From Candidatus Zixiibacteriota bacterium (GTDB taxonomy: Bacteria; Zixibacteria; MSB-5A5; WJJR01), in assembly GCA_040752595.1 (NCBI GenBank), contig JBFMGX010000004.1, positions 429,346-493,345 of the forward strand: 64,000 bases of DNA, given 5' to 3'. The notes under the pieces are model-generated. The model was not told the origin of the DNA and did not search any database. It worked only from the letters and a program-made list of their open reading frames with translations. Within the stretch, counting starts at the first letter, position 1; the number at the start of each line of letters is the position of its first letter. The position numbers were made by a program, and so were the translations under genes. Of the stretch, positions 53,868 to 63,145 are shown piece after piece.

Positions 53868-55601
53868 TCAATGGGCCTTGTGCCCCTTGGCGACCTCCGC
53901 CACCATCCGTTCGGTGAGTGACGCGTACGGGACATCCTCGACCGCCTCACTGTCACGCCGTTTGATTTCCCACGCTCCACGCGACACGCCACGCTTGCCG
54001 ACCGTGATCCGCCACGGAATGCCGATCAGGTCGGCATCGGCGAATTTCACACCGGCGCGTTCCTCCCGATCGTCGTACAGGACGGCCAATCCCGCCGTCA
54101 CGAGGTCGCGATAGAGATCCTCCGCGGCCTTGACCAGCGCGGGATCATCGGAGTTGGCACAGATCAGATGGCAGTCAGCGGGGGCGATCGGCGCCGGCCA
54201 GATGATTCCCTTGTCGTCGTGATATCGCTCCACGGCGGCCTGCGCCGTCCGTGTGATCCCGATCCCGTATGAGCCCATGATCATCGGATGTTCATCGCCG
54301 GCATCGTCGGTGTAGAGCGCCGACAGGGCTGACGAGTACTTGGTCCCCAGCTTGAACGTGTTGCCGACTTCGATCCCGCGGCGCTCGATCAGGCGTCCCT
54401 GGTGGCAACGCGGGCAATGCTCGCCCGCTTCGGCGGCGCGGATGGTCGCCGTCCGGTCGATGCGGAAGTCGCTGCGGTTGACGTCGACGAGATGGCGGTC
54501 GGCCTGATTGGCGCCGACGATAAAGTTCACCATGTCGGTGATCTCATCATCGGCGATCACGAGAATGCCCGAGTCGAGCCCGACCGGCCCGGCGAACCCG
54601 ACCGGACAGCCGGTCAGCCGTTCCACGGTGGGGCCGTCGAGCATTTCCACGATCGGGGTTCCGGTCGCCTTGGCCAACTTCGTCTCATTGATCTGACGGT
54701 CGCCGCGGATCAGCGCCGCCACATAGCGATCACCGGCGCGATACAACAGCGTCTTGACCAGCCGGTGGGGGCGCACCTTGAGAAAGGCGGTCACCTCTTC
54801 GATGGTCCGGGCATTGGGTGTGTCGACCACATGACGCGGCCGCGGCGGACCATTGTGATCGGCGTGGCGCAATAATGGCAGCGACTCGGCGCGTTCCCGA
54901 TTGGCGGCATACCCGCACGCCGGGCACGACAGCACGATGACTTCGCCGCCTTCGGTGTCGACGATGACGACAAACTCGTGCGCCGACTTGCCGCCCATCG
55001 CGCCGGTGTCGGATTCGATCATCACGATGTCGAGTCCGCAACGCCGGAAGGCGGCGTGGTAGGCGTCGACCATCTTCTGATAGGAAACCCCCAGTCCCTC
55101 TTCGTCGACGTCGAACGAATAGGCGTCCTTCATGATGAACTCGCGCCCGCGCATCAGCCCGAAGCGGGGACGGATCTCATCGCGGAATTTGACTTGAATC
55201 TGATAGAGATTGAGCGGGAGTTTCTTGTAGGAGCGCAACTCACCGGCGACGAGGTTGGTCACCACTTCCTCGTGGGTGCCGCCCAGGACCATCGGCCGCT
55301 CGTGGCGGTCGGTCATGCGCATCAGCTCCGGGCCAACGTCGTCGTAGCGCCCGGTCTTCTGCCACAGCTCCGCGGGCGCGAGGACCGGCATCGTGATCTC
55401 GAAGGCCCCGGCGGCGTCCATCTCCTCGCGCACAATCTGTGAAATCCGGGCGAGGACCCGTTGCATCAACGGCAGGTAGATGTAGACACCGGCGGTCAGT
55501 TTGCGGATGTACCCCGCCCGCACCAGGAGTCGGTGACTGACCAACTCGGCCTCGGCGGGATCCTCCCGCAATGTCGGTATGAAGATCCGGCTCATGCGCA
55601 T
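53868..55601 (-). CDS. proS: Prolyl-tRNA synthetase (bacterial type with editing domain)
   Basis: 577 residues. Class-II core: SHRLLVRAGYIRKLTAGVYIYLPL (motif 1 region), RPMVLGGTHEEVVTNLV, FRDEIRPRFGLMRGREFIMKDAYSFD (motif 2), and the C-terminal motif 3 GSYGIGITRTAQAAVE. Between the halves is the INS editing domain (~215-400) with a MLDGPTVERLTGCPVGFAGPVGL core. Attaches proline to tRNA-Pro and clears mis-acylated Ala. ATG at 55601 with GGGGAACGC upstream; Met3 is a possible alternative. Confidence 0.97.
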   Translation of the reverse strand: MRMSRIFIPTLREDPAEAELVSHRLLVRAGYIRKLTAGVYIYLPLMQRVLARISQIVREEMDAAGAFEITMPVLAPAELWQKTGRYDDVGPELMRMTDRHERPMVLGGTHEEVVTNLVAGELRSYKKLPLNLYQIQVKFRDEIRPRFGLMRGREFIMKDAYSFDVDEEGLGVSYQKMVDAYHAAFRRCGLDIVMIESDTGAMGGKSAHEFVVIVDTEGGEVIVLSCPACGYAANRERAESLPLLRHADHNGPPRPRHVVDTPNARTIEEVTAFLKVRPHRLVKTLLYRAGDRYVAALIRGDRQINETKLAKATGTPIVEMLDGPTVERLTGCPVGFAGPVGLDSGILVIADDEITDMVNFIVGANQADRHLVDVNRSDFRIDRTATIRAAEAGEHCPRCHQGRLIERRGIEVGNTFKLGTKYSSALSALYTDDAGDEHPMIMGSYGIGITRTAQAAVERYHDDKGIIWPAPIAPADCHLICANSDDPALVKAAEDLYRDLVTAGLAVLYDDREERAGVKFADADLIGIPWRITVGKRGVSRGAWEIKRRDSEAVEDVPYASLTERMVAEVAKGHKAH

Positions 55602-55721
55602 GATGCGTTCCCCATGTATCCCAATGTGCCGCGCCGCCCCGATGTACCGGCGCGCCGCAAGCTATCAGTATACCGCAACTCCATACACGGCAAAAGGGCA
55701 AACATGTTCCCCGGGAGAGCG

Positions 55722-55748
55722 CCGCGATCCGAGATCGCGGGCACGCAT
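55722..55748. repeat. CCGCGATC..GATCGCGGGCAC repeat, copy 2
   Basis: CCGCGATC-CGA-GATCGCGG followed by GCACGCAT; the first copy (39588-39614) differs only at a few bases. It lies between proS and the following gene. Confidence 0.75.
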
Positions 55749-55787
55749 TGCGTTGGGGTGTTTGTGGGGATGAATGCCGCGCCGCCT

Positions 55788-56240
55788 CTACTTCGGCGGC
55801 GTCTTGCGGGTCGAGTCGGTGCGAGGCTTGCGCTTGGTGGTGGCTGGTTTCTTGGCCGTCGACTTGGTGGTCGGCGGTTTCTCGATTCTATCGTCGACAC
55901 CGTCGTTGTTGTCATCGATCAAATGGTCGTACTGCGGTTGGGTTTCCTTCTTTTGGGCCTCGCGCACCGTCCGTTTGAGCCGCTCAAGCAGGGTGTTTTT
56001 GGAGGAGCGCTCGCGAGAAGCTTCCTCCGTGGGCTTCGCCATCCCCTCCGGTGTCGAGGCACTCCCTGCCTGTCTCCCAGTGTCCTGCGGGCCCGGAACG
56101 ACCCCGCCCTGTGGGATGGTCCCACTCGAGTCGGCGACCGGTTTGGAGGCGGCCTTGGCTCTGACCTCGATGCCGTACGCCGACAGCGGGGTGAAGGTCG
56201 CCAGCAGCATCACAGAGACTATTGTGGAAGTTCTCTTCAT
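55788..56240 (-). CDS. Secreted protein with calcium-loop-like motif and Lys/Thr-rich tail
   Basis: 150 residues. Signal peptide MKRTSTIVSVMLLATFTPLSAYG. The middle is Gly/Pro/Ser-rich and low complexity, followed by a helix (LLERLKRTVREAQKKE). Then DDNNDGVDDRIE, with the Dx[DN]xDG pattern of EF-hand/dockerin-like calcium loops, and a C-terminal basic tail (TTKSTAKKPATTKRKPRT). I recognise no family. It is the last gene of the exported-protein block and lies 35 bases from the CPBP protease gene. The longer upstream frame lacks a signal peptide. Confidence 0.65.
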   Translation of the reverse strand: MKRTSTIVSVMLLATFTPLSAYGIEVRAKAASKPVADSSGTIPQGGVVPGPQDTGRQAGSASTPEGMAKPTEEASRERSSKNTLLERLKRTVREAQKKETQPQYDHLIDDNNDGVDDRIEKPPTTKSTAKKPATTKRKPRTDSTRKTPPK

Positions 56241-56275
56241 GATCCGTCGCCCGCAATGGGCGGCCTGTCTGCCGT

Positions 56276-57190
56276 CTACTGCAATACGGTGCCTGGCCGG
56301 ATGTCGACAGCCGGACCCTTCAGTCGATCTGTTGGGTGCCACACCAACGCTGCGGCCAGGAGCGCCATCATCAATCCAGTGACCAGCAATGAATCCTCGG
56401 GTCCGAATGCTGATCCCGTCAGCAAATTGGGCCGCTCCGCTTGCAGGTCAAGCAGGAAGTTCGGGTGTCGCGCACCGCTCACGGGGAAGTCAAAGATGTA
56501 CAACAACGCATTCCAGCCGAAATGAAGACCGATCGTCGGCCATAGACTCTTCGCCTTCAGGCAGACGAGCGCCAAGAACCCTCCCATGAGGGAGATGTTC
56601 AGAATTCCCAGCACGGACACGTGGGCCCTCGTCAGGTGGGCGAGCCCGAACAGCAATGCGGTCCCCACCACAGCAACCGGCGCATTCCCATACATGTCCA
56701 GGGTCCGGAGAACATAGCCACGAAAGATGATTTCTTCCTGCACGACCAGGCACAGACCGCCGATCAACATCAAGAGCAGGTACAGCACTCCTCGTGTCAG
56801 CGATGCGGAGGTCCCCGTCAGCGTGACGGCACCGGCGCCGATCGCGATGGCGACGATCAGGCCGACGGCGACGGTGGACACCAGGGTCCCCGCGCCGAAG
56901 AGCCTCAAGGCACGCCGGCGATGGAGTCCCACATGGGACCAGCCCCGCTTCTCGACGTACCGAAGGAACCCGAAGCAGACCAGCAGTACGACGGCGAGAC
57001 TTCCGATGCTGGAGGCAAGGAACCAGGGCTCATTCAACCCACGTCCATCATACCGGGACCAGTACCGCGCGGACACGGTACCGAGGCCGGTGAACACGAC
57101 CAACTGCAGCAAGGCATATGTCGCGATGACAAAGGCAAGGACCTTGCCGACGCCGACTGCCAATTTCAACTTGAAAATGTGGCCCGTCAT
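56276..57190 (-). CDS. CPBP-family intramembrane metalloprotease (CAAX-type)
   Basis: 304 residues, about eight hydrophobic helices. Signature EEIIFRGYVLRTL (EExxxR at 152-157), FGLAHL (His185) and LHFGWNALL (His223): the metal-ligand set of type II CAAX prenyl endopeptidase/bacteriocin self-immunity (Abi) proteins. GGGAGAG precedes the ATG. By family it cleaves membrane-embedded substrates or confers peptide immunity; neither is provable here. It shares its strand with a run of exported-protein genes. Confidence 0.88.
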   Translation of the reverse strand: MTGHIFKLKLAVGVGKVLAFVIATYALLQLVVFTGLGTVSARYWSRYDGRGLNEPWFLASSIGSLAVVLLVCFGFLRYVEKRGWSHVGLHRRRALRLFGAGTLVSTVAVGLIVAIAIGAGAVTLTGTSASLTRGVLYLLLMLIGGLCLVVQEEIIFRGYVLRTLDMYGNAPVAVVGTALLFGLAHLTRAHVSVLGILNISLMGGFLALVCLKAKSLWPTIGLHFGWNALLYIFDFPVSGARHPNFLLDLQAERPNLLTGSAFGPEDSLLVTGLMMALLAAALVWHPTDRLKGPAVDIRPGTVLQ

Positions 57191-57243
57191 CGCGTTCTCT
57201 CCCTTGGCGCATGGTACGCTGAACCGTTACTGGCTCTTGTTGT

Positions 57244-58641
57244 TCAGTCACGTTCCCGTCGTTTCGGTTTTTCGCCTTTGTCGGTGGAGCGTGTCTCCGG
57301 GCGGGATTTCGTCTTGGTGATGTTCCCCGGTTTCGCGTCGCCTTTGGCGTGTGCGTTCTTCACTGCCGCGCCGCGTGATGTGGCATGCCGATCCCGATCC
57401 GCCGCCCCGGCTGAGGCGGCCAGATCGCGCGCGGCGCCCTTGACCGCTTGGGTTACAGATCCCCACCACCCTTGCCGCTTCTCCTTGAATGCTCCCTTGG
57501 CGGAGGGCGGTGGGTCATTCCTCTTGACCTCGGCGTCGCGATTTCTCTCCTGGCGAACATCTCCGGTTCGAATCATCAGGTCGCGTCCCGGTGGCACGCT
57601 CGATCGGCGTTCGGCTTTCTCACGCCCGACATGGACCGGCTCCCTGGTAATTTGGCGCTGGTCGCGTCGCTCTCGTGTCACTGTTCCAGTTTGGAGTCCA
57701 TGGCTGCGATCCCGCTCAATGATGACCGAGGGAGGTGTCCCGCGCCGGGCGACCTTGGTGTGATTGCCGCGGGCGCGCTCATACCCGCCATCTGACCCGA
57801 TGGGCCCACGGTACTCACGCTTGGGGCGGAACTCGATGCGATGCCGACGCACCAGCCGTGAACCGGAATAGCAGGTGATCACGTGCCGGCCATAGTGGTG
57901 GCGGGGGATCCACAACGGCGCGATGCCGATGTAGATGCCGTCGATGTAGATCCGTCCGCCAATAGGCCAGCCGATGTAGATCTGGCCGTAGAACACATCC
58001 GGCCACGGGTCCCAGACGACCGAGACGTGATGGATACGGCGCGGCCGGACCTCGAAGGTGGCCAGGTCGGCGGCACACCAATCCCAATAGCGCCCGGCGA
58101 TCTTGTGATTGACGATGTCCATGTACCCCAGTCGGTCGTCACCGCAGCGGAAGTCGCGCAATTCGGGGTCGGCGCAAACACCGTCGCCGCCGTTGACGGA
58201 ACGCAGATAGACCGGCCAATCGGGGAGCGGGATCGGAAACTCGGAGGCAATCGCCTGCACGTACTCGGTCCCCGCCGGACCATCGACGCGCCAATCGTAA
58301 CCGTCCTGGGGACGCGGGAAGCGGATCGATTCCCCGGCGGTGATGAAGTTGTCGTCCCACGGATCGGCGGGAAACAACATCTGAAGCCGACCGCGCGTGT
58401 CGATGTCATAGAGGATCAGGAAGCAATCGCGCGTGGCCTCGACATAGAACGCAATCGGGTCGCCCTCGCGGTAGGTTGCTCCCTCGCCGCGATCGGGCCA
58501 GATCCAGACTTGCAGGTCCTCGTTCGGAACCGGGACGATCTGGATCTTCTCCGCCGGTCCCTTCTGAGCCGTTGCCGTCCCCACCATGAGCATCAGTGTG
58601 CCCACACCGGCGGCCATTCGGATGATCGGCTGTGCCTTCAT
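57244..58641 (-). CDS. Exported DUF4384 protein with PEGA-like and basic repeat tail
   Basis: 465 residues; AGGAGAG precedes the ATG. Signal peptide MKAQPIIRMAAGVGTLMLMVGTATAQ, then a DUF4384-like domain (~50-150: LQVWIWPDRGEGATYREGDPIAFYVEATRDCFLILYDIDTRGR) and a central tryptophan/tyrosine-rich region (WDPWPDVFYGQIYIGWPIGGRIYIDGIYIGIAPLWIP) containing a PEGA-like segment. A C-terminal third (~300-465) is highly charged and low in complexity, rich in R/K/E/D. DUF4384 modules are common in regulated secreted proteins, but no function is established. The charged tail may bind cell-wall or nucleic-acid polymers (inference). Confidence 0.8.
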   Translation of the reverse strand: MKAQPIIRMAAGVGTLMLMVGTATAQKGPAEKIQIVPVPNEDLQVWIWPDRGEGATYREGDPIAFYVEATRDCFLILYDIDTRGRLQMLFPADPWDDNFITAGESIRFPRPQDGYDWRVDGPAGTEYVQAIASEFPIPLPDWPVYLRSVNGGDGVCADPELRDFRCGDDRLGYMDIVNHKIAGRYWDWCAADLATFEVRPRRIHHVSVVWDPWPDVFYGQIYIGWPIGGRIYIDGIYIGIAPLWIPRHHYGRHVITCYSGSRLVRRHRIEFRPKREYRGPIGSDGGYERARGNHTKVARRGTPPSVIIERDRSHGLQTGTVTRERRDQRQITREPVHVGREKAERRSSVPPGRDLMIRTGDVRQERNRDAEVKRNDPPPSAKGAFKEKRQGWWGSVTQAVKGAARDLAASAGAADRDRHATSRGAAVKNAHAKGDAKPGNITKTKSRPETRSTDKGEKPKRRERD

Positions 58642-58652
58642 GACCCACTCTC

Positions 58653-58895
58653 CTATCGTGTAGCCGTACACTCCCGCGCGACGACCGTCGAATCCGACAC
58701 CACCGTGACGCTGGAATCGGGCGCGGACTTGTAGTCCACAATCACCACCGTGGTGTGACAGTCCTCACAGTCGTAGTCGTCGTACCGGCTGCGGTGCGCC
58801 GCATCCGACGTGATGATCAAAGCGCATCCGGCGCTTCCCATGGCGAGCGCGATCACCGTCGCCAGCGCCAGTCTCCTGATCGTTGTGTCCTTCAT
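58653..58895 (-). CDS. Small lipoprotein
   Basis: 80 residues. AAGGAGG precedes the ATG. Lipobox AMGSAGC with cysteine 24 as the lipidation site. The mature part carries an acidic Asp/Tyr/Cys cluster (SRYDDYDCEDCHTTV) and a beta-rich VVIVDYKSAPDSSVTVV segment. I recognise no family. It lies between the DUF4384-type and FN3-type genes on the same strand; probable co-expression in the exported block. Confidence 0.7.
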   Translation of the reverse strand: MKDTTIRRLALATVIALAMGSAGCALIITSDAAHRSRYDDYDCEDCHTTVVIVDYKSAPDSSVTVVSDSTVVARECTATR

Positions 58896-58957
58896 CGCTT
58901 GCCCCTCCTTCTGACCTCGAATCCCATTCTCTCCAGGCACATCGTCATGCGACCGCT

Positions 58958-59830
58958 TCACCGTCCGGCGTCCACCGCCGTGGAGTCCGAGTGCCGGACC
59001 GCCCGCTTCAGTTCGGGATTGCCGGGGTCGATCTGGTATGCCCAGTCGATCCGCATCCAGGTCGTGCCGACGCTGGTCACGCGGAACTTTGCGTAGTTGG
59101 CCAACTCCGAGCCGGGACTACGGAAGACCTCGACCACATACGAGTGGCCGCGGATCACTTCGGCCCGGTGCAGCGCCGAGTAGCCGTCCTGGGGCGCCCA
59201 GTCGACGTCGTCCAGCGATTCGGTGAATCCAAAGTCCTGCAGGTAGGTGTCATCATGGATCGCTTCGATGTAGAGGATGTCCTGCTCAGAGTCATAGACG
59301 AGCGCGATGTCGCCACGATCATCGCCGGGCGAGACCGGCGACTCCGCTTCGAAGGAGAAGGCCGCGATGGAGGTCCGGTCAGCGTCAAGCAACACATTGG
59401 TCCCGGCCGGGCGCGGCGTGTCGAAGACGTCCTCGTAGGACAGTTCACTCTCGTTGCCGTCGAAGTCGAAGGCGCTGACGGCATAGTAGTAGGTCTGTCC
59501 ATTCACGATCTTGTAGGTGTCGTCGTACTGCCAGTCGATCGGCGGGTCGCCCGGCTTACGTGGGTCGAGGTCGATGCGCTCGATTGCCGTGTACAGACCG
59601 TCCGGTGTGTTGGCGCGCCAAACGTGATAACCGGCCAGATCGTCCTCGGTGCCGCCATACCAGAAGATGGAGACCATCCCATCGCCGGTGACAGAATACA
59701 CGCCGCGCGGCACCGATGGTGGCGTCCGGTCCTCGGGTGAGACATACACGGTCTTGGTCCTCTCGCATCCTGTCAGCAACCCCACGGCGAGCAACGCAGC
59801 CAGTAATACCACCTTGCTTTTCGTTCTCAT
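58958..59830 (-). CDS. Lipoprotein with fibronectin type III-like domain
   Basis: 290 residues. GGAGGT lies upstream of the ATG. Signal peptide MRTKSKVVLLAALLAVGLLTGC with lipobox LLTGC. A fibronectin type III-like domain (PSVPRGVYSVTGDGMVSIFWYGGTEDDLAGYHVWRANTPDGLYTAI...NGQTYYYAVSAFDFDGNESELS) is followed by a C-terminal beta-rich region. Outer-membrane surface attachment is likely; binding partner unknown. Confidence 0.75.
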   Translation of the reverse strand: MRTKSKVVLLAALLAVGLLTGCERTKTVYVSPEDRTPPSVPRGVYSVTGDGMVSIFWYGGTEDDLAGYHVWRANTPDGLYTAIERIDLDPRKPGDPPIDWQYDDTYKIVNGQTYYYAVSAFDFDGNESELSYEDVFDTPRPAGTNVLLDADRTSIAAFSFEAESPVSPGDDRGDIALVYDSEQDILYIEAIHDDTYLQDFGFTESLDDVDWAPQDGYSALHRAEVIRGHSYVVEVFRSPGSELANYAKFRVTSVGTTWMRIDWAYQIDPGNPELKRAVRHSDSTAVDAGR

Positions 59831-60080
59831 GTCAACCTCCAATAGATTCCATCCGACGGCCGTGAAAGCAACGGCCGTGCCAGCGCCAGGCACATGCGCT
59901 ATCCTATTGGGGTTCAGCGTGATGCGAGCTGTCGATATCGTTGTACTTTAGCGGGTCGGCGGTGCGGCTCGGTGCACTCGCTTCGGAAGATGCACCGTTT
60001 TCGGGCAGGCACATCCTAGGCATGCGGCGTATCGGGAAATCGAAGCGACCGCCCCGCTCAGTCGTTCAGGAAGCGCCTCT

Positions 60081-61445
60081 TCACGTTCGCTCCAAGCCAT
60101 ACTCCTTCATCTTCAACCGCAGCGTGTTGCGGTGGATCCCGAGCGACTCGGCGGTCTGGGCGATTGCCCATTGGTGGAATTCGAGGGCGCGGAGGATGTG
60201 ACGCCGCTCGACCTCGGCCAGTGGCAGTGTTGGCGTCTCCGTGACTACGGAGGTATCAGACGATGGCGTTGACCGCTGGATGTGGAGCGGCAGGTCCTTC
60301 AGTTCGAGCACATCGCCCCGCGCCAAGACACAGGCGCGTTCGACGGCATTGAGCAACTCGCGCGCATTGCCCGGCCAACGGTACGACAGGAGAGCATCCT
60401 TGGCTTCGGGTGTGATTCCCGTGATCGGATGTTTGCGGCCGACATTCTGCCGGTCGATGAATGATTTTACGAGAGGCAGGATGTCTTCCATCCGGTCGCG
60501 CAACGGCGGGATGGCGATCTGGATGACGTTGAGGCGGTAATACAGGTCGTCGCGGAAGCGCCCACCCTGCACCATCTCTTCCAGGTTCTGGTGCGTCGCG
60601 GCAACAATGCGGCAATCCGAGGAAATCGTCTCCGTGCCTCCCAGGCGCTCGAAGGTCTTCTGTTCGAGGACGCGCAAGAGCTTGGCCTGGATCGAGGCGG
60701 GGACATCGCCGATTTCATCGAGAAAGAGCGTTCCGCTGGAGGCCAGCTCGAAGCGTCCGAGACGCCGCGCCACCGCGCCGGTGTAAGCGCCGCGCTCCGC
60801 GCCGAACAACTCCGCTTCCAAGAGCGTCTCCGGCAGCGCGGCACAATTCACAGCGATGAAGTTCCTCTGCGCCCGGTGCGACGCCCGATGCAGCGCCCGC
60901 GCCACCAACTCCTTCCCGGTGCCTGATTCGCCGCGGATCAGCACGGTGGCATCGGAGTCGGCGACACGCGCCACGGTCGAAAAAACCTCACGCAACGCGG
61001 TCGATACCATCACCGGGCTTTCGGCGGTGTACGGCTCGTCGAGCTTCTCGCGCAGATAGCGGTTCTCGGCCAACAGCCAATGCCGCTCGCCTGCCTCTTC
61101 AATGACTTTGAATAACTCCGGCAAATCGACCGGCTTCTTGAGAAAGTGGAAGGCCCCCTTCTTCATCGCTTCCATGCCGCTGTCGAAGTCGGCATGGGCG
61201 GAAATCATGATTGCCTGCAGGTCGGGATTGGTGGTCTTCAATTCGCCGAGCAATTCGAGACCGGAGCGCCCCGGCATACGGATGTCGAGCAACGCGATCT
61301 CATAGAACGTCCGCTCGGCGGCGGCGATCGCCTCATCGGCCGAACCGGCCTCAGTAATCGCATACCCCTTCTTGCGCAAAGCCCCGCCGACCAGTTCGCG
61401 CTGGGCTTTTTCATCATCGACGACCAGGACACGCAGCTTGGGCAT
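60081..61445 (-). CDS. NtrC-family sigma-54-dependent response regulator (second)
   Basis: 454 residues. Receiver domain with Asp54 (LLDIRMPGRSG) and FLKKPVD; AAA+ domain with Walker A GESGTGKE (172-179), GAYTGA instead of GAFTGA (219-224) and Walker B SGTLFLDEIGD; Fis-type HTH at the end (ILRALEFHQWAIAQTAESLGIHRNTLRLKMKEYGL). The Phe-to-Tyr change is found in other active members. No kinase gene is adjacent, so the partner is elsewhere. On the - strand; the gap upstream (61446-61890) is filled with repeats. Confidence 0.94.
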   Translation of the reverse strand: MPKLRVLVVDDEKAQRELVGGALRKKGYAITEAGSADEAIAAAERTFYEIALLDIRMPGRSGLELLGELKTTNPDLQAIMISAHADFDSGMEAMKKGAFHFLKKPVDLPELFKVIEEAGERHWLLAENRYLREKLDEPYTAESPVMVSTALREVFSTVARVADSDATVLIRGESGTGKELVARALHRASHRAQRNFIAVNCAALPETLLEAELFGAERGAYTGAVARRLGRFELASSGTLFLDEIGDVPASIQAKLLRVLEQKTFERLGGTETISSDCRIVAATHQNLEEMVQGGRFRDDLYYRLNVIQIAIPPLRDRMEDILPLVKSFIDRQNVGRKHPITGITPEAKDALLSYRWPGNARELLNAVERACVLARGDVLELKDLPLHIQRSTPSSDTSVVTETPTLPLAEVERRHILRALEFHQWAIAQTAESLGIHRNTLRLKMKEYGLERT

Positions 61446-61566
61446 ATCTTCTTCCTCACTTCCTCCGGCGGCAAAGTACGAAACGGCGGGGATGGGTCAA
61501 CCGGGTTCCTGCGCCGCATGACCACATGTCGCTTTACGACTCGGAATCGCCGTTACCACGAGTCCC

Positions 61567-61778
61567 TGTCACCCTGAGCGAAGCGAAGGGTCTGCTTTCC
61601 CCTTCTTGGAGAGAACAGCAGATGCTTCGCTTCGCTCAGCATGACAATCCCCCGTTTCTGTCTTTGATCCAGGGAGAATCCCTCACCCGATCCGCCTGCG
61701 GCGGATCGACCTCTCCCGGAGGGAGAGGTTAACTTTCCCCCTCTCCCTCCGGGAGAGGGCCGGGGTGAGGGGCGGAGC
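61567..61778. repeat. Paired TGAGCGAAGCGAAGG element and ACCTCTCCC element
   Basis: 61567-61648: CTGTCACCCTGAGCGAAGCG..AGAACAGCAGATGCTTCGCTTCGCTCAGCATGACA, a near-100-base hairpin. 61679-61778: CCTCACCCGATCCGCCTGCGGCGGATCGACCTCTCCCGGAGGGAGAGGTT and CCCTCTCCCTCCGGGAGAGGGCCGGGGTGAGGGG, two inverted halves. No gene lies in 61446-61890. Confidence 0.85.
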
Positions 61779-61890
61779 GTTCAATGGTCCTAATGGACGC
61801 GGGAATACAACAATGCCTGAACGGTAGTGGATTCAGGACTGCATCTTGCGCCTGGCTGCTGGCAGCGCCGTGGCGGGAGCGGAGGTGGCA

Positions 61891-63054
61891 ATGAACAGGA
61901 TCCGTCGTCTTTCTCTGGGCACAGTCGCCATTCTCTGCCTCGGCTGCGCCGAGGAATGCCCCTTGGAGCCGCCGCCGGTGACCAAGCTGCCGGCGATGAG
62001 CGTGATGGAGAATCCTATCGCGGCCATTTCCGATGGATTCAGGTGGAAGGATACAATCATCTTCGGGCCGGTTGAGTATGTAATCGACATCCCGAGGTCG
62101 GTGCTGACCGACATCCGCCCTGACGATATGCAACTCGTCTATGAGGCTCCCGACGGATGTGGCAGTGACGCGTTCATCTGGAGACAGGACGTACACGGGT
62201 GGTTCACGGTCTCACGGCGAATGTATCCCGGGTATTGTCCTGACGTCATATCCAGGTATTCGTGGCTCCTGTCCGTGCTGGATCCCAGGCCGGTGCAGGC
62301 CTTCATTGACTCCCAGGGTGCGGTTCGGCTCAAGGGTGACCGTCTCGGGCGACCGGTCATCCGTGTCGTTCGGTACCACGACAACTACGAGTTCTTGACG
62401 ATCAATCAGTCCGCGCCATCAGCAACGATTGCATCCGATGGAAGAACGATCTGGGTGTGCTTCCGCCCTTGGAACGGCGTTGACCGGGTTCGAGGCGATT
62501 CCGTCTTGGTCACTGATTTGGCAGGTGTGCGTCTGCGGTGCTTCCTGCTGGCCGACAGGCACCTTGACGCGATGGCCTGGAGTGACCGTGACCTTTGGGT
62601 CGTTGACGGAAGTCAACCGATGGTATTCTCGAGGATGGACAGCGAGGGCAACCTAACGCCGGCGTTCACTCTGCCCCGGCATCACGACGCCCTTATGACA
62701 GCCATGACCTGGGCCGACGGTCACCTCTGGATCGTCCAGGCACCCGCGCCGCGGCTATTGGGGATCAACCTGCAGCAATCGCAGGATTCGGGGTATGCCG
62801 TACTTGACCGGGAAATCTCTCTGCCGCCGCGTCTGGGCTACTCCAGCGGTATTGCCTCAGATGGAGAGCATCTGTACATCGCCGCGTATGACCTGTACAA
62901 GCTGCGCCTGACGGGGGAAATCATCGACTCTCTGCCGCTTCCGGTGCGTGTCGGCGGTCTCGCTTGGGACGGCGACTCCATGTGGATGCTGCACATGGGC
63001 CCCAGGGAAGCGATAACGTACGCGCTGCTCCTATCGCGCTTCACGCTACCGTGA
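61891..63054 (+). CDS. Lipoprotein of beta-propeller type
   Basis: 387 residues from an ATG preceded by GGAGGTGGC. Lipobox AILCLGC, so the mature protein starts at Cys. The mature region has a head (~30-150) and then repeated blade-like units with DGRTIWVCFRPWNG, DRDLWVVDGSQ, DGHLWIVQAPAP, DGEHLYIAAYD and DGDSMWMLHMG, an NHL/SMP-30/YncE-like beta-propeller rhythm. The frame extends in frame to 61846, but that part lacks the leader. Function unknown; likely a surface binding protein. Same strand as the next hydrolase. Confidence 0.68.
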   Translation: MNRIRRLSLGTVAILCLGCAEECPLEPPPVTKLPAMSVMENPIAAISDGFRWKDTIIFGPVEYVIDIPRSVLTDIRPDDMQLVYEAPDGCGSDAFIWRQDVHGWFTVSRRMYPGYCPDVISRYSWLLSVLDPRPVQAFIDSQGAVRLKGDRLGRPVIRVVRYHDNYEFLTINQSAPSATIASDGRTIWVCFRPWNGVDRVRGDSVLVTDLAGVRLRCFLLADRHLDAMAWSDRDLWVVDGSQPMVFSRMDSEGNLTPAFTLPRHHDALMTAMTWADGHLWIVQAPAPRLLGINLQQSQDSGYAVLDREISLPPRLGYSSGIASDGEHLYIAAYDLYKLRLTGEIIDSLPLPVRVGGLAWDGDSMWMLHMGPREAITYALLLSRFTLP

Positions 63055-63145
63055 CCATACCCGCCTCCGGTCGGAGTATTCTTGACAAAGTCGGTCCGGT
63101 TATCATTCTTGCCGCCATGGCGCCGGGGTGCGCAGGGAGGCCGTG

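Noticed and set aside
13891-61648. Dispersed repeats as a CRISPR array
   Set aside because: Copies are scattered at irregular multi-kilobase distances with no regular spacers and no cas genes.
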